A stretch of DNA of 64,000 bases from DATLGB01 sp964242305 (GTDB taxonomy: Bacteria > Actinomycetota > Thermoleophilia > Solirubrobacterales > Solirubrobacteraceae), in NCBI GenBank assembly GCA_964242305.1, contig CAXTBB010000015.1, positions 1 through 64,000 on the forward strand, given 5' to 3'. Within the stretch, counting starts at the first letter, position 1, and each line of letters opens with the position of its first letter. Below are positions 50,161 through 59,030 of the stretch, piece after piece. The position numbers and the translations under genes are program-made. Under the pieces are notes generated by a model. That model was not told the origin of the DNA, ran no database searches, and worked only from the letters and a program-made list of their open reading frames with translations.

Positions 50161-51030
50161 ATGCCGCTGCGCCCACCGACCCTCGAGGACGCCGACGCGA
50201 TCGTGGCGCTGCTGTGCGCGTGCGACATCGCCGACTTCGGCGCCCCCGACTACGACCGCGAGGCGCTGCTGGCGGAGTGGGCCGAGCCGGACTTCGACCT
50301 CGCCCGCGACGCGCTGGTGGGCGACGGCGCCTACGGTCTGGTGCTGGGGACGGACATCCGGGCCTGGGTCGGTCCCGAGCACCGCGGCCGGGGCCTCGGC
50401 GGGGAGCTGGCCGACGCGCTCGAGACCCGCGCGCGCGAGCGCGGCTTGGCGTACGTCGACCAGCAGATCCCGCGCCGCGACGCCGCCGGTCGCGCGCTGA
50501 TGGAGGCCCGCGGCTACACCTTCCTGATCGCCTACGCGGACCTGCGCCTGCCCGACGACGCGGCGGCCGCGCTGCCCGAGCCCGACGGTGTGCGCCCCTA
50601 CGACCCCGCCCGCGACGAGGCCGCCGTGCAAGACCTGTTGGAGCGGGCGTTCGCGGACGGCGCCGGCCGCGTCGAGCCGCTCGATGTCCTGCTCGATCGC
50701 GCGCCGGACACGTCGCTGTGGTTCGTCGCCGACGCCGGCGGCGGCGCCCTCGCCGGCGCCGTCCGCGCCGAGCTGCGTCCCAAGGGCTTCCTGTCGGGCT
50801 ACATCGCGCAGCTCGCCACGGACCCCGCCCATCGCGGACAGGGCATCGGCGGCCGGCTGCTCGGCGCCGCCGGCCGCGCCGTCGTCGCCGCCGGCGCCAC
50901 GGAGGTCCGGCTGCACGTCCGCTCCTCCAACCCGGGTGCGCTGGCCCTCTACGAGCGGCTCGGCTTCAGCGGCGGCTGGGAGGTCGACGAGTACCGGCTG
51001 GCGCTCAGAGGAGCAGGAGCAGCGCGGTGA
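50161..51030 (+). CDS. double GNAT-domain acetyltransferase
   Basis: 289 residues with two GNAT domains in tandem. The N-terminal one has the acetyl-CoA motif GPEHRGRGLGGELADALE and the C-terminal one DPAHRGQGIGGRLLGAAGRA. Both R/Q-G-x-G/R pyrophosphate loops are intact, and LYERLGFSGGWEVDEYRL closes the second. This arrangement is that of mycothiol synthase and related enzymes, but the substrate is not known. The start is ATG 50161; an ATG at 50152 lies in a short semi-palindromic sequence. The 3' end overlaps the oxidase subunit IV gene by 26 bases. Confidence 0.82.
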   Translation: MPLRPPTLEDADAIVALLCACDIADFGAPDYDREALLAEWAEPDFDLARDALVGDGAYGLVLGTDIRAWVGPEHRGRGLGGELADALETRARERGLAYVDQQIPRRDAAGRALMEARGYTFLIAYADLRLPDDAAAALPEPDGVRPYDPARDEAAVQDLLERAFADGAGRVEPLDVLLDRAPDTSLWFVADAGGGALAGAVRAELRPKGFLSGYIAQLATDPAHRGQGIGGRLLGAAGRAVVAAGATEVRLHVRSSNPGALALYERLGFSGGWEVDEYRLALRGAGAAR

Positions 51031-51283
51031 GCCCGGCCCAGGCGATGGCGGCCCACACGTAGAAGCCCTGCCGCAGGCGCCGGCTGGCGTGGTTGAGCTC
51101 CATGAACTGCCCGCCGATCAGCGCCACCTTGACGAACGCCACCGCCAGCAGCGCGCCCATGGCCGCCGTCGGGTCGTGGAAGCCGTGGTCGGTGCCCAGC
51201 CACAGCGAGACGCAGGTGGCGGCGACGAGCACCATCCAGACGATGCCGGCGGGCCGGCGCAGGGTGTCGGCGAGCTGGCTCAC
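51005..51283 (-). CDS. cytochrome c oxidase subunit IV-like protein
   Basis: 92 residues with three membrane spans. The central loop FVKVALIGGQFMELNHASRR is characteristic of the prokaryotic cytochrome c oxidase subunit IV (COX4_pro/CyoD) family. Such subunits stabilise the CuB-binding core of heme-copper oxidases. The GTG start overlaps the subunit III stop as GTGA. The catalytic subunits I and II are not in the window. In several actinobacteria this subunit, a NorE-like subunit III and a 250-residue membrane protein form a small separate operon. Confidence 0.82.
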   Translation of the reverse strand: MSQLADTLRRPAGIVWMVLVAATCVSLWLGTDHGFHDPTAAMGALLAVAFVKVALIGGQFMELNHASRRLRQGFYVWAAIAWAGLTALLLLL

Positions 51284-51861
51284 GGCGAGCTCAGGAACAC
51301 CAGCGGGAACAGGACCACCCACAGGAGGTCGACCATGTGCCAGTAGCAGGCGCCGCCCTCGAGGAAGCCGGGCGTCGCGGTGCCGCGCAGGACGCCCCTT
51401 CGCATGGCGGCGAGCACGCCGAGGCCGATGCCGACGTGCACCAGGTGGATCCCGGTGAGCATGTAGTAGAGCCCGAAGAACTCGCTGCTGGACGGCGTGT
51501 GGCCGGCCGCGATGGCCCCGCCCCAGTCGAATCCCTTGACGACCAGGAAGCCGACGCCGCACGCCTGCGCCGCACGCAGCAGCCCGGCCGCGCCGGCGCC
51601 GCCCCGGCGGACCGCGTCGACCGCCATCACCACGAACAGGGACCCCGTCAGCAGCAGGATCGTGTTGACCGCGCCCAGCGCCGGGTGGAGCGCAGCCTGC
51701 CCGGCCGCGAACACCGCCGGGTGGTCGTCGCGCAGCACGATGACCGTGCCGAACAGGAAGGCGAACAGCGACAGGTCCGCGAAGATGAAGACCCACAGCC
51801 CCGGCTCGCCGGGGACGAAGCCGCGCCGGGGCCGCGCGCGGGGGACGCCGAGGACGCTCAC
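51280..51861 (-). CDS. heme-copper oxidase subunit III family (NorE-like)
   Basis: 193 residues with five membrane spans. LWVFIFADLSLFAFLFGTVI, SSSEFFGLYYMLTGIHLVHV and EGGACYWHMVDLLWVVLFP are the hallmarks of the short five-span subunit III class (CyoC/NorE/CoxC). The Glu and His residues of the lipid and proton region are conserved. It should belong to a cytochrome oxidase or nitric-oxide-reductase-like complex, but no catalytic subunit is near. GTG 51861 overlaps the upstream membrane protein stop. Confidence 0.83.
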   Translation of the reverse strand: MSVLGVPRARPRRGFVPGEPGLWVFIFADLSLFAFLFGTVIVLRDDHPAVFAAGQAALHPALGAVNTILLLTGSLFVVMAVDAVRRGGAGAAGLLRAAQACGVGFLVVKGFDWGGAIAAGHTPSSSEFFGLYYMLTGIHLVHVGIGLGVLAAMRRGVLRGTATPGFLEGGACYWHMVDLLWVVLFPLVFLSSP

Positions 51862-52610
51862 GACCCCGCCGCCTGGTCGGCCACGGCCCGGCGGAGCACG
51901 TAGAACCACGTCGCGAAGAAGGCGCCGAAGGCGGCCGCCGGGAACCAGAACACGGCCGCGCCGTTCCAGGCGAAGGCGCCGGTGTGGAAGAAGATCAGAC
52001 ACGGGCCGGGGAGGAAGCCGAAGGTCATCCAGAGGTTGAACCAGCCGAACCAGCGCGGGAACACCGGGCGCTCGCTGCGGTCGCCGAGGACCGCGATCCC
52101 CACCGACAGCGCCTGCAGCATCGACGGCCAGCCGACGCCGACCAGGCACAGCCAGCCGAACTGGTGCAGGGCCTGGGTGATCTCGGGGTCGCGGTCGGGC
52201 TGGAACGCCGCGGCGGCGAACGCGAAGGCCGGGATGATGACGACGAGGATGCCGACTGCGCCCGCGGCCAGCTGCGCATAGGTCCACAGGCGGCCCGTGC
52301 CCTCGATGCGCCGCAGCTGGACGCTCATGAGCGCCGTCCACACGCCCTGGAACATCGAGGCAGCGCCGATCAGCAGGGCGCCGAGGCGGATGCTGTCGGT
52401 GTGCTCGCGGTACATCGTCGCGACGGCCTGCGCGCTGTCGTTGGCCGACGGCGGCGGCAGCCACCCCGCGATCAGGACGCCGCCGAAGAAGACGGCGATG
52501 AACAGCGGCCCGCTCCACAGCGCCCAGCCCAGGTCGGTGCCACCGGGCGGCGGCGCCTTCGCGCGCGCGCCCAGCTGCGGAGGCGGCGCCTCGAGCTCGA
52601 CTTCGGTCAT
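51858..52610 (-). CDS. conserved membrane protein upstream of oxidase subunits III and IV
   Basis: 250 residues, six membrane spans after a Pro-rich cytoplasmic N-terminus (VELEAPPPQLGARAKAPPPG). Signature stretches include LGWALWSGPLFIAVFF, REHTDSIRLGALLIGAASMF and FPRWFGWFNLWMTFGFLPG. It is not recognised as a known enzyme family and has no heme-binding His pair of the bis-His type. It is translationally linked to the subunit III gene and begins the three-gene unit. The ATG at 52610 lies 34 bases from a putative transcription start of the promoter at 52651-52679. Confidence 0.7.
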   Translation of the reverse strand: MTEVELEAPPPQLGARAKAPPPGGTDLGWALWSGPLFIAVFFGGVLIAGWLPPPSANDSAQAVATMYREHTDSIRLGALLIGAASMFQGVWTALMSVQLRRIEGTGRLWTYAQLAAGAVGILVVIIPAFAFAAAAFQPDRDPEITQALHQFGWLCLVGVGWPSMLQALSVGIAVLGDRSERPVFPRWFGWFNLWMTFGFLPGPCLIFFHTGAFAWNGAAVFWFPAAAFGAFFATWFYVLRRAVADQAAGS

Positions 52611-52650
52611 CGCCACGTTCTCACGTCCCTCTCCGATCCGTGTTCCAAGC

Positions 52651-52679
52651 ACCCTACATAATTCTGAATAATATTTCAA
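52651..52679 (-). promoter_or_regulatory. sigma-70-type promoter of the oxidase-subunit operon with overlapping operator
   Basis: On the minus strand, -35 TTGAAA (52679-52674), a 17-base spacer and -10 TAGGGT (52656-52651). The spacer holds an imperfect palindrome ATAATTCTGAATAATA (52658-52673, ATTC/GAAT centre). A promoter with a TetR-like operator between its two boxes is proposed, and a TetR gene lies directly upstream. Local AT content is far above the surroundings. Confidence 0.6.
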
Positions 52680-52687
52680 CTCCCTGC

Positions 52688-53308
52688 TCAGTCCGCTGGC
52701 AGCGGGCGCCGGCTGACGGCGCGGGCCTCCTCTCCGTCCACGCCGAGCGAGCGCAGCGCCGCCTCCGCGAAGGCCTCGTCGGCGTGGTCCTGAGCGCCCG
52801 TGTCGCCGGAGAGGATCGCGTGCATCAGCGCGAGCGTCCCGCCCCCGATGAGGGCGAACGAGACCTGTTCGTCGACCACCTCGAAGCGCCCGCTGGCGAT
52901 CCCGCGCCCCAGCGCCTCCATCGCGAAGGGCGCGGCGACGCGCAGCGCCCGGGCGTTGTCGTGGTTGAGGTTGACGGCGAGGCGCGCCAGGTCGGGGTCG
53001 TCGTAGGCGAGCCGCACGAAGCGGCGCGTGGCCACGCTGACCACGACCGCCGGGTCCGCCTCGTCCCCGATCGCCAGAGCGCTGGTGGCGAGCGCGACGA
53101 GATGGGCCTCGACGACGGCCTCCACCAGCTCGTCCCGTGACGCGAAGTGGTTGTAGAAGGAGCCGAGCGCGACCCCGCCCCGCTTGGCGATGTCCGCGAT
53201 CTTGAGCCCCGGCAGGCCGTGCTCGGCGATCAGCCCCCGGGCCGCCTCGATCAGCTGCGCGCGCGTGCGCTGGCGGCGCAGCTCGTGTCCGTTGGGCTCC
53301 GTCGGCAT
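52688..53308 (-). CDS. TetR-family transcriptional regulator
   Basis: 206 residues. The N-terminal HTH has LIEAARGLIAEHGLPGLKI and IADIAKRGGVALGSFYNHF, with the C-terminal ligand domain following. It could repress the three-gene oxidase-subunit unit just downstream (operator at 52658-52673) or the Mce operon just upstream, whose last gene ends 37 bases before its start. Since it is on the same strand as both, read-through from the Mce operon may also express it. The ligand is unknown but would probably be a lipid or an acyl compound (inference). Confidence 0.85.
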   Translation of the reverse strand: MPTEPNGHELRRQRTRAQLIEAARGLIAEHGLPGLKIADIAKRGGVALGSFYNHFASRDELVEAVVEAHLVALATSALAIGDEADPAVVVSVATRRFVRLAYDDPDLARLAVNLNHDNARALRVAAPFAMEALGRGIASGRFEVVDEQVSFALIGGGTLALMHAILSGDTGAQDHADEAFAEAALRSLGVDGEEARAVSRRPLPAD

Positions 53309-53345
53309 TGCCCGCCCATGCTGGCAGGCTGCGGCGACGACGGCC

Positions 53346-54812
53346 TTACGGCAGAGCCTCCAGGTGGGGGAACAGCGCCTCCGTGCCCACCAGCGAGCCG
53401 AGTGGCGCCTGGGTCTTGCACGCCGGTCCGTTGGGGTTCGGGGTGAAGTAGTAGGCGAGCACCTCGTCACTGCTCGACTTGGGGATCTCGTCGCTGAGGG
53501 TGGGCGGTGCGGACCCGGCGCAGCCGGCGAAGGTCGGCAGCCCGTCCGCCAACTGGTCGTAGCCGCCCGGGTGCGGATACGGGTTGGAGCGGCCCGAGCG
53601 CAGCCGCCGCGAGTAGGCGGCCAGGGTCTCCGGGTTGATGACCAGCGACGCCCGCGCGTAGTGCAGCGGCCCGCTCTTGTCGGAGGCGGGCAGCGTCGCC
53701 TGCGTCGCGGCGGCGACGTTGGCGAAGAGGCCGGCCAGCTCGCGCTTGGAGTCGCCGATGTAGTCGATGGACGGGATCAGGGTGCCCAGGTACGGCTTCA
53801 GCCGCCGCAGCAGCGGCACGGCCGGGCGCAGGACGCCGGAGAGCGCCGGCAGCCCGGTCCGCGCCGAGGCGGCCAGCGGCCCGATCCCGGCCAGGAGCCG
53901 CCGCAGGCCGGGCGCGAGCGTCGCGGTGCTGTCCAGCACCGGCGACAGCGCCCGCGCCGACGGCCGCAGCTGGCGCACGACCGGGGTGGCCAGGGTGCTG
54001 AACGCTCCGATGCGGGTGGCGGTCGCCCGCAGCTCGCGGTCAAAGCCCGGCAGCGCGCGGAAGGTGTCAGCGAGCGCGGCGTCGCGCGCCGCGGTGGTGT
54101 GGAAGACCGTGGCGGCGTTGCGGACGAGGCTGCGCAGCTGGCCCTGGCGGCGGGTCAGCGCGCCGAGCGCGCCTCCACCCTGGCGCAGCAGCGCCGTCAG
54201 GTCGTCCTGCTGGCGGTGGAAGATCGACAGGACGTCGCCGCCGTAGCGACCGAGCGGCGGCAGCTCGGCGAGCGCAGCCGACAGGGCTGGGCCGCCGCCC
54301 CGCAGCGCCTCGCCCTGGTCGGTCAGCCACGACCCCAGCGCGGCCCGGGTGGGGGCGTCGAAGGTCCGCAGCACGTCGTCCAGGCGCACGGGCCGGCGGA
54401 CGTTCTCCGGGCGCAGCGACCCGCCGTCGGGCAGCATCGGGGCGGTCGGGGAACCGGGCTCGAGCTCGACGTAGGTCTCGCCGACGACCGTCTTCTGGCG
54501 CAGCACCGCCGTCGTGTCGCGGCGCAGCGGCGCGTACTGGGGCGCGATCTGCAGGACGGCGTTGGTGGTGGTCTTGTCCTTCGCCAGGTCGCGGCTGATG
54601 ACCTTGCCGACGTTGACGCCGGCGATGCGCACGTCGGCCTGGCTGGCGATCAGCGACGCGTCGGGGAACGGGACCGTGATCCGGTAGCTCTTGGGCTGCA
54701 GCGGCGCCGTCCCGCCGAACACGAGCCACATGTACAGCGTGAGCCCGAAGCAGGAGAGCACGAACAGGCCCAGCGCCAGCAGGCCCTTCGGGCTGGGGGC
54801 CTTGGTGTTCAC
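53346..54812 (-). CDS. mceF: Mce-family protein, sixth of operon
   Basis: 488 residues. One N-terminal membrane span (GLLALGLFVLSCFGLTLYMW) is followed by the MlaD/MCE domain (SQADVRIAGVNVGKVISRDL), a long helical region and a C-terminal tail with two Cys. Mce proteins assemble as a heterohexamer that makes a lipid-conducting tube across the envelope; this is the position of MceF. The start GTG overlaps the mceE stop (GTGA). The gene ends the eight-gene set; TetR follows 37 bases on. Confidence 0.88.
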   Translation of the reverse strand: MNTKAPSPKGLLALGLFVLSCFGLTLYMWLVFGGTAPLQPKSYRITVPFPDASLIASQADVRIAGVNVGKVISRDLAKDKTTTNAVLQIAPQYAPLRRDTTAVLRQKTVVGETYVELEPGSPTAPMLPDGGSLRPENVRRPVRLDDVLRTFDAPTRAALGSWLTDQGEALRGGGPALSAALAELPPLGRYGGDVLSIFHRQQDDLTALLRQGGGALGALTRRQGQLRSLVRNAATVFHTTAARDAALADTFRALPGFDRELRATATRIGAFSTLATPVVRQLRPSARALSPVLDSTATLAPGLRRLLAGIGPLAASARTGLPALSGVLRPAVPLLRRLKPYLGTLIPSIDYIGDSKRELAGLFANVAAATQATLPASDKSGPLHYARASLVINPETLAAYSRRLRSGRSNPYPHPGGYDQLADGLPTFAGCAGSAPPTLSDEIPKSSSDEVLAYYFTPNPNGPACKTQAPLGSLVGTEALFPHLEALP

Positions 54813-56185
54813 CGGGTGAAGGGGTTCGTCGAGGGGCAGTACTTGGTACGGTCCGGGAGGTTCAGCAGCCGCAGGATCGGCCCGAGCGACGGGTTGCCGA
54901 TCTCGACCTGGTGGACGGCGTCCAGCTGCGCGCAGGTGGCGAGCGCGACCGCTCGCGGCATCGCCCCGTGCGCGTCCTGGGTACTCAGCAGCGACGGGCC
55001 GATGTGGGACAGCCAGGCGCCCCAGAACAGGAAGCCCTCCTCGGGCCCGCTCGGGTTGTAGGCCAGGGCGTTGAAGAGCCGGTTGACCACCTTCAGTGTC
55101 GCGTCGAGGTGCGGCAGCGCCGCGGCGACGTCGGTCGCCGCCGGCGCCAGGTCGGCGATGACGGGCTGCACGTCGCGGCTGAACGGGCGCAGCTGGTCGC
55201 GGAGCACCGGGACGGAGGCGTCGAAGAAGGGGCGGGCCGCGGCCAGCGAGGGACCCAGCCGGCGTGCGAACGGGCGCAGCCCGGACAGGGTGCGGCCGGT
55301 CAGCGAGGCGAAGCCGGTCAGGCCCACGAGGGCGCGGTCGGTCTCGCGCAGGGTGCCCGGCAGCTCCGCGAGCGTGGCGCGCAGGTCGGCGTTCTGACTG
55401 GCGAAGGCAGTGAAGGTGCGACTGGAGGCGCCGATGAGCCCGGCCAGGTCGCGGTTGACGTCGCCGACGCTGGTGGACACCGTGCCGAGGTCGCGGATCG
55501 CGCGGCGCAGCGCCCGGCGGCGGGCGGCGAGGGCGGTGAACAGCCGCCGCCCGTCGCGGGCGAGCGGCTCGAACTGCTTGTAGGTCCCGCGCAGGTCGCT
55601 GACGGCGGCGGCGCTCGGCGCGCCTTCGCCGGAGGCCGTCTGCGGGTCGTCGCGCAGGGCCTGGCCGCCCGCGTTGAGCAGCAGCTTCAGGTACGCGCGC
55701 GTGTCCGCGTCGAGGTTGCCGAGCACCTCGTCGAAGTTGACGTCGGGGTCGGTCTGTGCGGAGGAGAGCTCGCCGCGCGCGGGCAGCGCCCCCGCGGCGG
55801 GGGTCCCGGGATCCAGCGCGACGTACATGTCCTTCAGCGCCGTGCGCGGACGCAGCAGGACGGTCGCGTCCCGATACACGGGCGCGTCCTTGCGGCGGAT
55901 GGCGAGCGTGAGCACCGCGTCCCCGCCGTCGAGCTCGACCCCGTTGACGTAGCCGACGCTGACGCCCGCGATGTTGACCGTCTGCCCCTGCCCGGCGACG
56001 ATGGCCGGCGCCGAGGCCAGGCGCGCGCGGAACACGTAGGGGTTCCTGTCGGCCGGGCGCAGCCAGCCGGGCGGCTTGAAGGCCGGCTGCTGGAGCAGGA
56101 TGTAAGCCAGGACGCCGAGCCCGACGAACACGAGGACGATCAGCGCGGCCAGGTCCCGGCGGTGGCGCAGGAGCGCGAGCCTCAC
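54809..56185 (-). CDS. mceE: Mce-family protein, fifth of operon
   Basis: 458 residues. A short basic start, one membrane span (LAALIVLVFVGLGVLAYILL), the MCE domain (GQTVNIAGVSVGYVNGVELD, 20 residues) and a helical region of about 250 residues. In mycobacteria this position is normally a lipoprotein (MceE/LprK). No lipobox Cys is present here, so it is probably held by the membrane span. It overlaps both neighbours as GTGA. Part of the lipid-importing hexamer by position. Confidence 0.87.
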   Translation of the reverse strand: MRLALLRHRRDLAALIVLVFVGLGVLAYILLQQPAFKPPGWLRPADRNPYVFRARLASAPAIVAGQGQTVNIAGVSVGYVNGVELDGGDAVLTLAIRRKDAPVYRDATVLLRPRTALKDMYVALDPGTPAAGALPARGELSSAQTDPDVNFDEVLGNLDADTRAYLKLLLNAGGQALRDDPQTASGEGAPSAAAVSDLRGTYKQFEPLARDGRRLFTALAARRRALRRAIRDLGTVSTSVGDVNRDLAGLIGASSRTFTAFASQNADLRATLAELPGTLRETDRALVGLTGFASLTGRTLSGLRPFARRLGPSLAAARPFFDASVPVLRDQLRPFSRDVQPVIADLAPAATDVAAALPHLDATLKVVNRLFNALAYNPSGPEEGFLFWGAWLSHIGPSLLSTQDAHGAMPRAVALATCAQLDAVHQVEIGNPSLGPILRLLNLPDRTKYCPSTNPFTR

Positions 56186-57621
56186 GGTCCTGCTCCCGTC
56201 TTGGCGCCGTTGACGTCGGGCGCGCGGTTGGTGTAACAGGGAACGTCCTCGCGGTAGGGCGGGGCCTTCCCGGGGTAGGCGGGGCGGGTCCCGAGCGGGG
56301 CGCCGGTGGCGTTCCCGCGCAGCGGGCCCTGTCCGAAGAAGTCGTTGGTCTCGAGCGTGTTGTCGCCGCCCGTGGCCAGGGCACGCGTGTAGGTGCCGTT
56401 GCCGTCGAAGCCCTGCGCCGCGCTGGCCACGCCGACGAAGGTCTGGAAGAACTCCTTGAAGACGGGCACGTTCGTGCTCAACGGCGGGTCGGAGACCCGG
56501 ACCTCCGCGGTCGGCAGCAGGTTGTGCAGCAGGCAGCGATCGGTGCGGTCCAGCGTGCCCAGGGTGCTGTCGGTGGCCGCGATCCCGCGGGCGGTGCTGG
56601 CGGTCGCCGAGCGCAGGTCGCCCGACAGGCCGCCCAGCTCGGAGGGGCCCAAGAGCAGCCGGTTCTGGCGGATCCACGGCCCGGCGGCGGCGATCGTCGC
56701 CGGCAGCTCCGTCAGGCTCGGCCGCAGCTCGCGCGCGAACGCGCGCGTGGACGGGAAGGCCGCGTCAAGGGCGGCGAACGTCCGCTGCCCGTGCCTGAGC
56801 ACCCGGGGCAGGACGCGCAGCGTCGAGCGCAGGTCCCCCGACCGATCGGCGAACGCGCCGACGGTCGTGTCGAAGGAGCCGATCAGCGCCTTCAGCTGGT
56901 CGGCGTCGGCGGCGAGCCCGTCGGCGATGTCCGCCTGACCGCGCACGACCCGCGCCAGGTCCCCCTGCCGCATCCCGGTCAGAGCGTCCGTCGTGCGCGC
57001 GGCGCCGAGCAGCGCCTGCGGGAGGTCCTCGAGGGCGTCGTTGATGGACTGGCCGGCCGTCTCCCCGCGGGTGGCGGGATCCTCGCCGGGCGTGGCCGCG
57101 CCGGGCGCGCCGCCGTAGGCCGCGCCGACCCCCTGCAGGACGGTGCGCAGGTCCCGCCGCGTGTCGGCCGGGAGGTCGGAGAGCACGCGGTCCAGCTGCA
57201 CCGGCCCGCTGGTGCGGGCCACGGGGATCGTCTGCCCCGATCGCAGCGGACGCGCCGCCGGCGAGCCGGGCGCGACGTCCACGTAGTAGTTGCCCTCGAG
57301 CAGCAGGCGCGTGCGGATCTTGGCGGTCGCGTCGGCGTGGATGGGCAGGCCGTCGGCGTCGATGCGCATCGTCACCGTCGCGGCGTCCGAGCCGCGGCCG
57401 ACCGGCTCGATGTCGGTCACCTGCCCGACGTCGACGCCCGCGATCCGGACCGGCGACGACGCCACCAGCTGCGCCTCGCTGCGGAACGCCGCCTTGAGGA
57501 CGAACCCCTTCGACCCCGTCCCCGCCCGGCCGCCGAACACGACGTACAGGACCAGCGCGGCGAAGACCAGGCCCAGGGCGCCCCAGACGGGCAGCGAGAT
57601 GCGCGAGCGCAACCGGGTCAC
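56182..57621 (-). CDS. mceD: Mce-family protein, fourth of operon
   Basis: 479 residues. Membrane span (WGALGLVFAALVLYVVFGG), MCE domain (SSPVRIAGVDVGQVTDIEPV, 20 residues), long helix-forming region, then an extended C-terminal tail with DVPCYTNRAPDVNG and two Cys. The region after the MCE domain in such proteins forms the needle of the Mce complex. The start GTG overlaps the mceC stop and the end overlaps mceE. Confidence 0.88.
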   Translation of the reverse strand: MTRLRSRISLPVWGALGLVFAALVLYVVFGGRAGTGSKGFVLKAAFRSEAQLVASSPVRIAGVDVGQVTDIEPVGRGSDAATVTMRIDADGLPIHADATAKIRTRLLLEGNYYVDVAPGSPAARPLRSGQTIPVARTSGPVQLDRVLSDLPADTRRDLRTVLQGVGAAYGGAPGAATPGEDPATRGETAGQSINDALEDLPQALLGAARTTDALTGMRQGDLARVVRGQADIADGLAADADQLKALIGSFDTTVGAFADRSGDLRSTLRVLPRVLRHGQRTFAALDAAFPSTRAFARELRPSLTELPATIAAAGPWIRQNRLLLGPSELGGLSGDLRSATASTARGIAATDSTLGTLDRTDRCLLHNLLPTAEVRVSDPPLSTNVPVFKEFFQTFVGVASAAQGFDGNGTYTRALATGGDNTLETNDFFGQGPLRGNATGAPLGTRPAYPGKAPPYREDVPCYTNRAPDVNGAKTGAGP

Positions 57622-59030
57622 GGGAGCGTCGCCGCCTCGGTGTGGTCGCGCTGCGTGCCCGGCACGTTGCCGAGCACGGCCTGGTTGGTGATGTACGGCT
57701 CGCTGCCCGCCTCGCACTCCGCCGGCTGCCCGGGTGAGCGGGTGTTCGGATAGGGGTTGGAGTGCGTCGGCCCGACGGCCTTTCGCGCCGGCCCGCGGTA
57801 GACCTGGTCGGAGGGCCCGCGCTCGTTGTTGGTGGTCACGCCGATGACGACCGGGCTGGCACGCACGGTGGTGCCGGTGGCGATGTGCTCGCCGAAGACG
57901 CTGGCCAGGTTGCGCGCGAACAGCGCCAGGTAGTTGCAGCGGGTCTGGACGGGCGTCAGGAAGTCGACGGGCGGTGCCAGCGACGCGGCGGTGTCGGCGA
58001 CGCGGTCGAACCCGTCGAGCACGTCCGGCTGGTTGGCGAAGCGCGAGAACGCGCCGGTGGCGCTGACCAGGCGGCTGCTCAGCGCGGGCACGCGGGGCAG
58101 GGTGCGCGTGCCCGCCTCGAGCGCGTCGGCGAGCACGGGCGCGGCGCGCGGCAGGACCCGCGCGCCGGGGCGGAGGTCACCGAACAACCCGGTCGTCTCG
58201 CGCAGCAGCGCGTCGGTCCGGCCGAACGAGGCGACCGCCGCGTCCAGGGTCGGCGGCGTCTCGGCGATCGTCCGCTCGATGTCCGGCGCGACGCCGGCCA
58301 GAGCGGAGAAGGTGGTGTCCAGGTCCTCGGACAGCGACGCGAGGTCGCCGGCCACGGGGGCCAGCTCGTTCCCGAGCGCCTCCAGGGACCGCGCGAAGCG
58401 GCCCAGGCGCGCCGGTCCCGCGAGCCGGCGCATGACGGGCTCGAGGTCGGCCAGCAGCGGTCCGAACTCGACCACGGCCCGGTTGATGGCGTCACCGCGC
58501 CCGGCCAGGCCGGTGCCGAAGCCGTCCAGCGAGCCTTCGACGCCGTCGCGCACCGGCTTGCGGAACACGCTTAGCACCTGGTCGATCTCGACGACCTCCG
58601 GCCGCGACTGGGTGACGGGGAGCGTGCCGTCCTCGGGGACCATCCGCCGCGAGCGCCCGGGGGTCAGCTGCAGGTACTTGGACCCCAGGGTCCCGGAGAT
58701 GCGCACGAGCGACGTCGTGTCCACGGGCAGCGGGCCGTCCTTCTTGTCGATCGCCACGTGGAGGTCGGCGACCGGCGTCCCGTCGCGCGCGGCGCCCGGC
58801 TTGATCGAGAGGATCGACCCGACGCGGTTGCCCGAGATCGTCACGTCGGCGGCCTTGAACAGCTGCACCGCGTTGGGGACCTGCACGGTCATGCGGTACT
58901 TGGGGACGTAGGGCAGGCCCTTGGTCGCGGTGTAGGAGACGTACACGCCGACCGCGATCACGAAGATCGCCAGGGCCCCCACGAGCAGCGGGTGGCCGGC
59001 GATGCCGAAGCGCCCGCGCCGTCCCCTCAT
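57618..59030 (-). CDS. mceC: Mce-family protein, third of operon
   Basis: 470 residues. A membrane span after RRGRFGIAGHPLLVGALAIF, then the MCE domain (AADVTISGNRVGSILSIKPG, 20 residues), helical needle region and a C-terminal tail with RCNYLALFARNLASVFGEHI. Between the MCE core and the end lies a segment with many Asp/Leu heptads (DLASLSEDLDTTFSALAGV). The start ATG overlaps the mceB stop as ATGA and the end overlaps mceD as GTGA. Confidence 0.88.
   Translation of the reverse strand: MRGRRGRFGIAGHPLLVGALAIFVIAVGVYVSYTATKGLPYVPKYRMTVQVPNAVQLFKAADVTISGNRVGSILSIKPGAARDGTPVADLHVAIDKKDGPLPVDTTSLVRISGTLGSKYLQLTPGRSRRMVPEDGTLPVTQSRPEVVEIDQVLSVFRKPVRDGVEGSLDGFGTGLAGRGDAINRAVVEFGPLLADLEPVMRRLAGPARLGRFARSLEALGNELAPVAGDLASLSEDLDTTFSALAGVAPDIERTIAETPPTLDAAVASFGRTDALLRETTGLFGDLRPGARVLPRAAPVLADALEAGTRTLPRVPALSSRLVSATGAFSRFANQPDVLDGFDRVADTAASLAPPVDFLTPVQTRCNYLALFARNLASVFGEHIATGTTVRASPVVIGVTTNNERGPSDQVYRGPARKAVGPTHSNPYPNTRSPGQPAECEAGSEPYITNQAVLGNVPGTQRDHTEAATLP

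Noticed and set aside
50139..50166. Palindrome GGCGCCTGACACC..TGGTGC before the double GNAT gene
   Set aside because: Only five-base arms match (CACCA/TGGTG) and the longer halves do not pair; too weak to group with the palindrome families.
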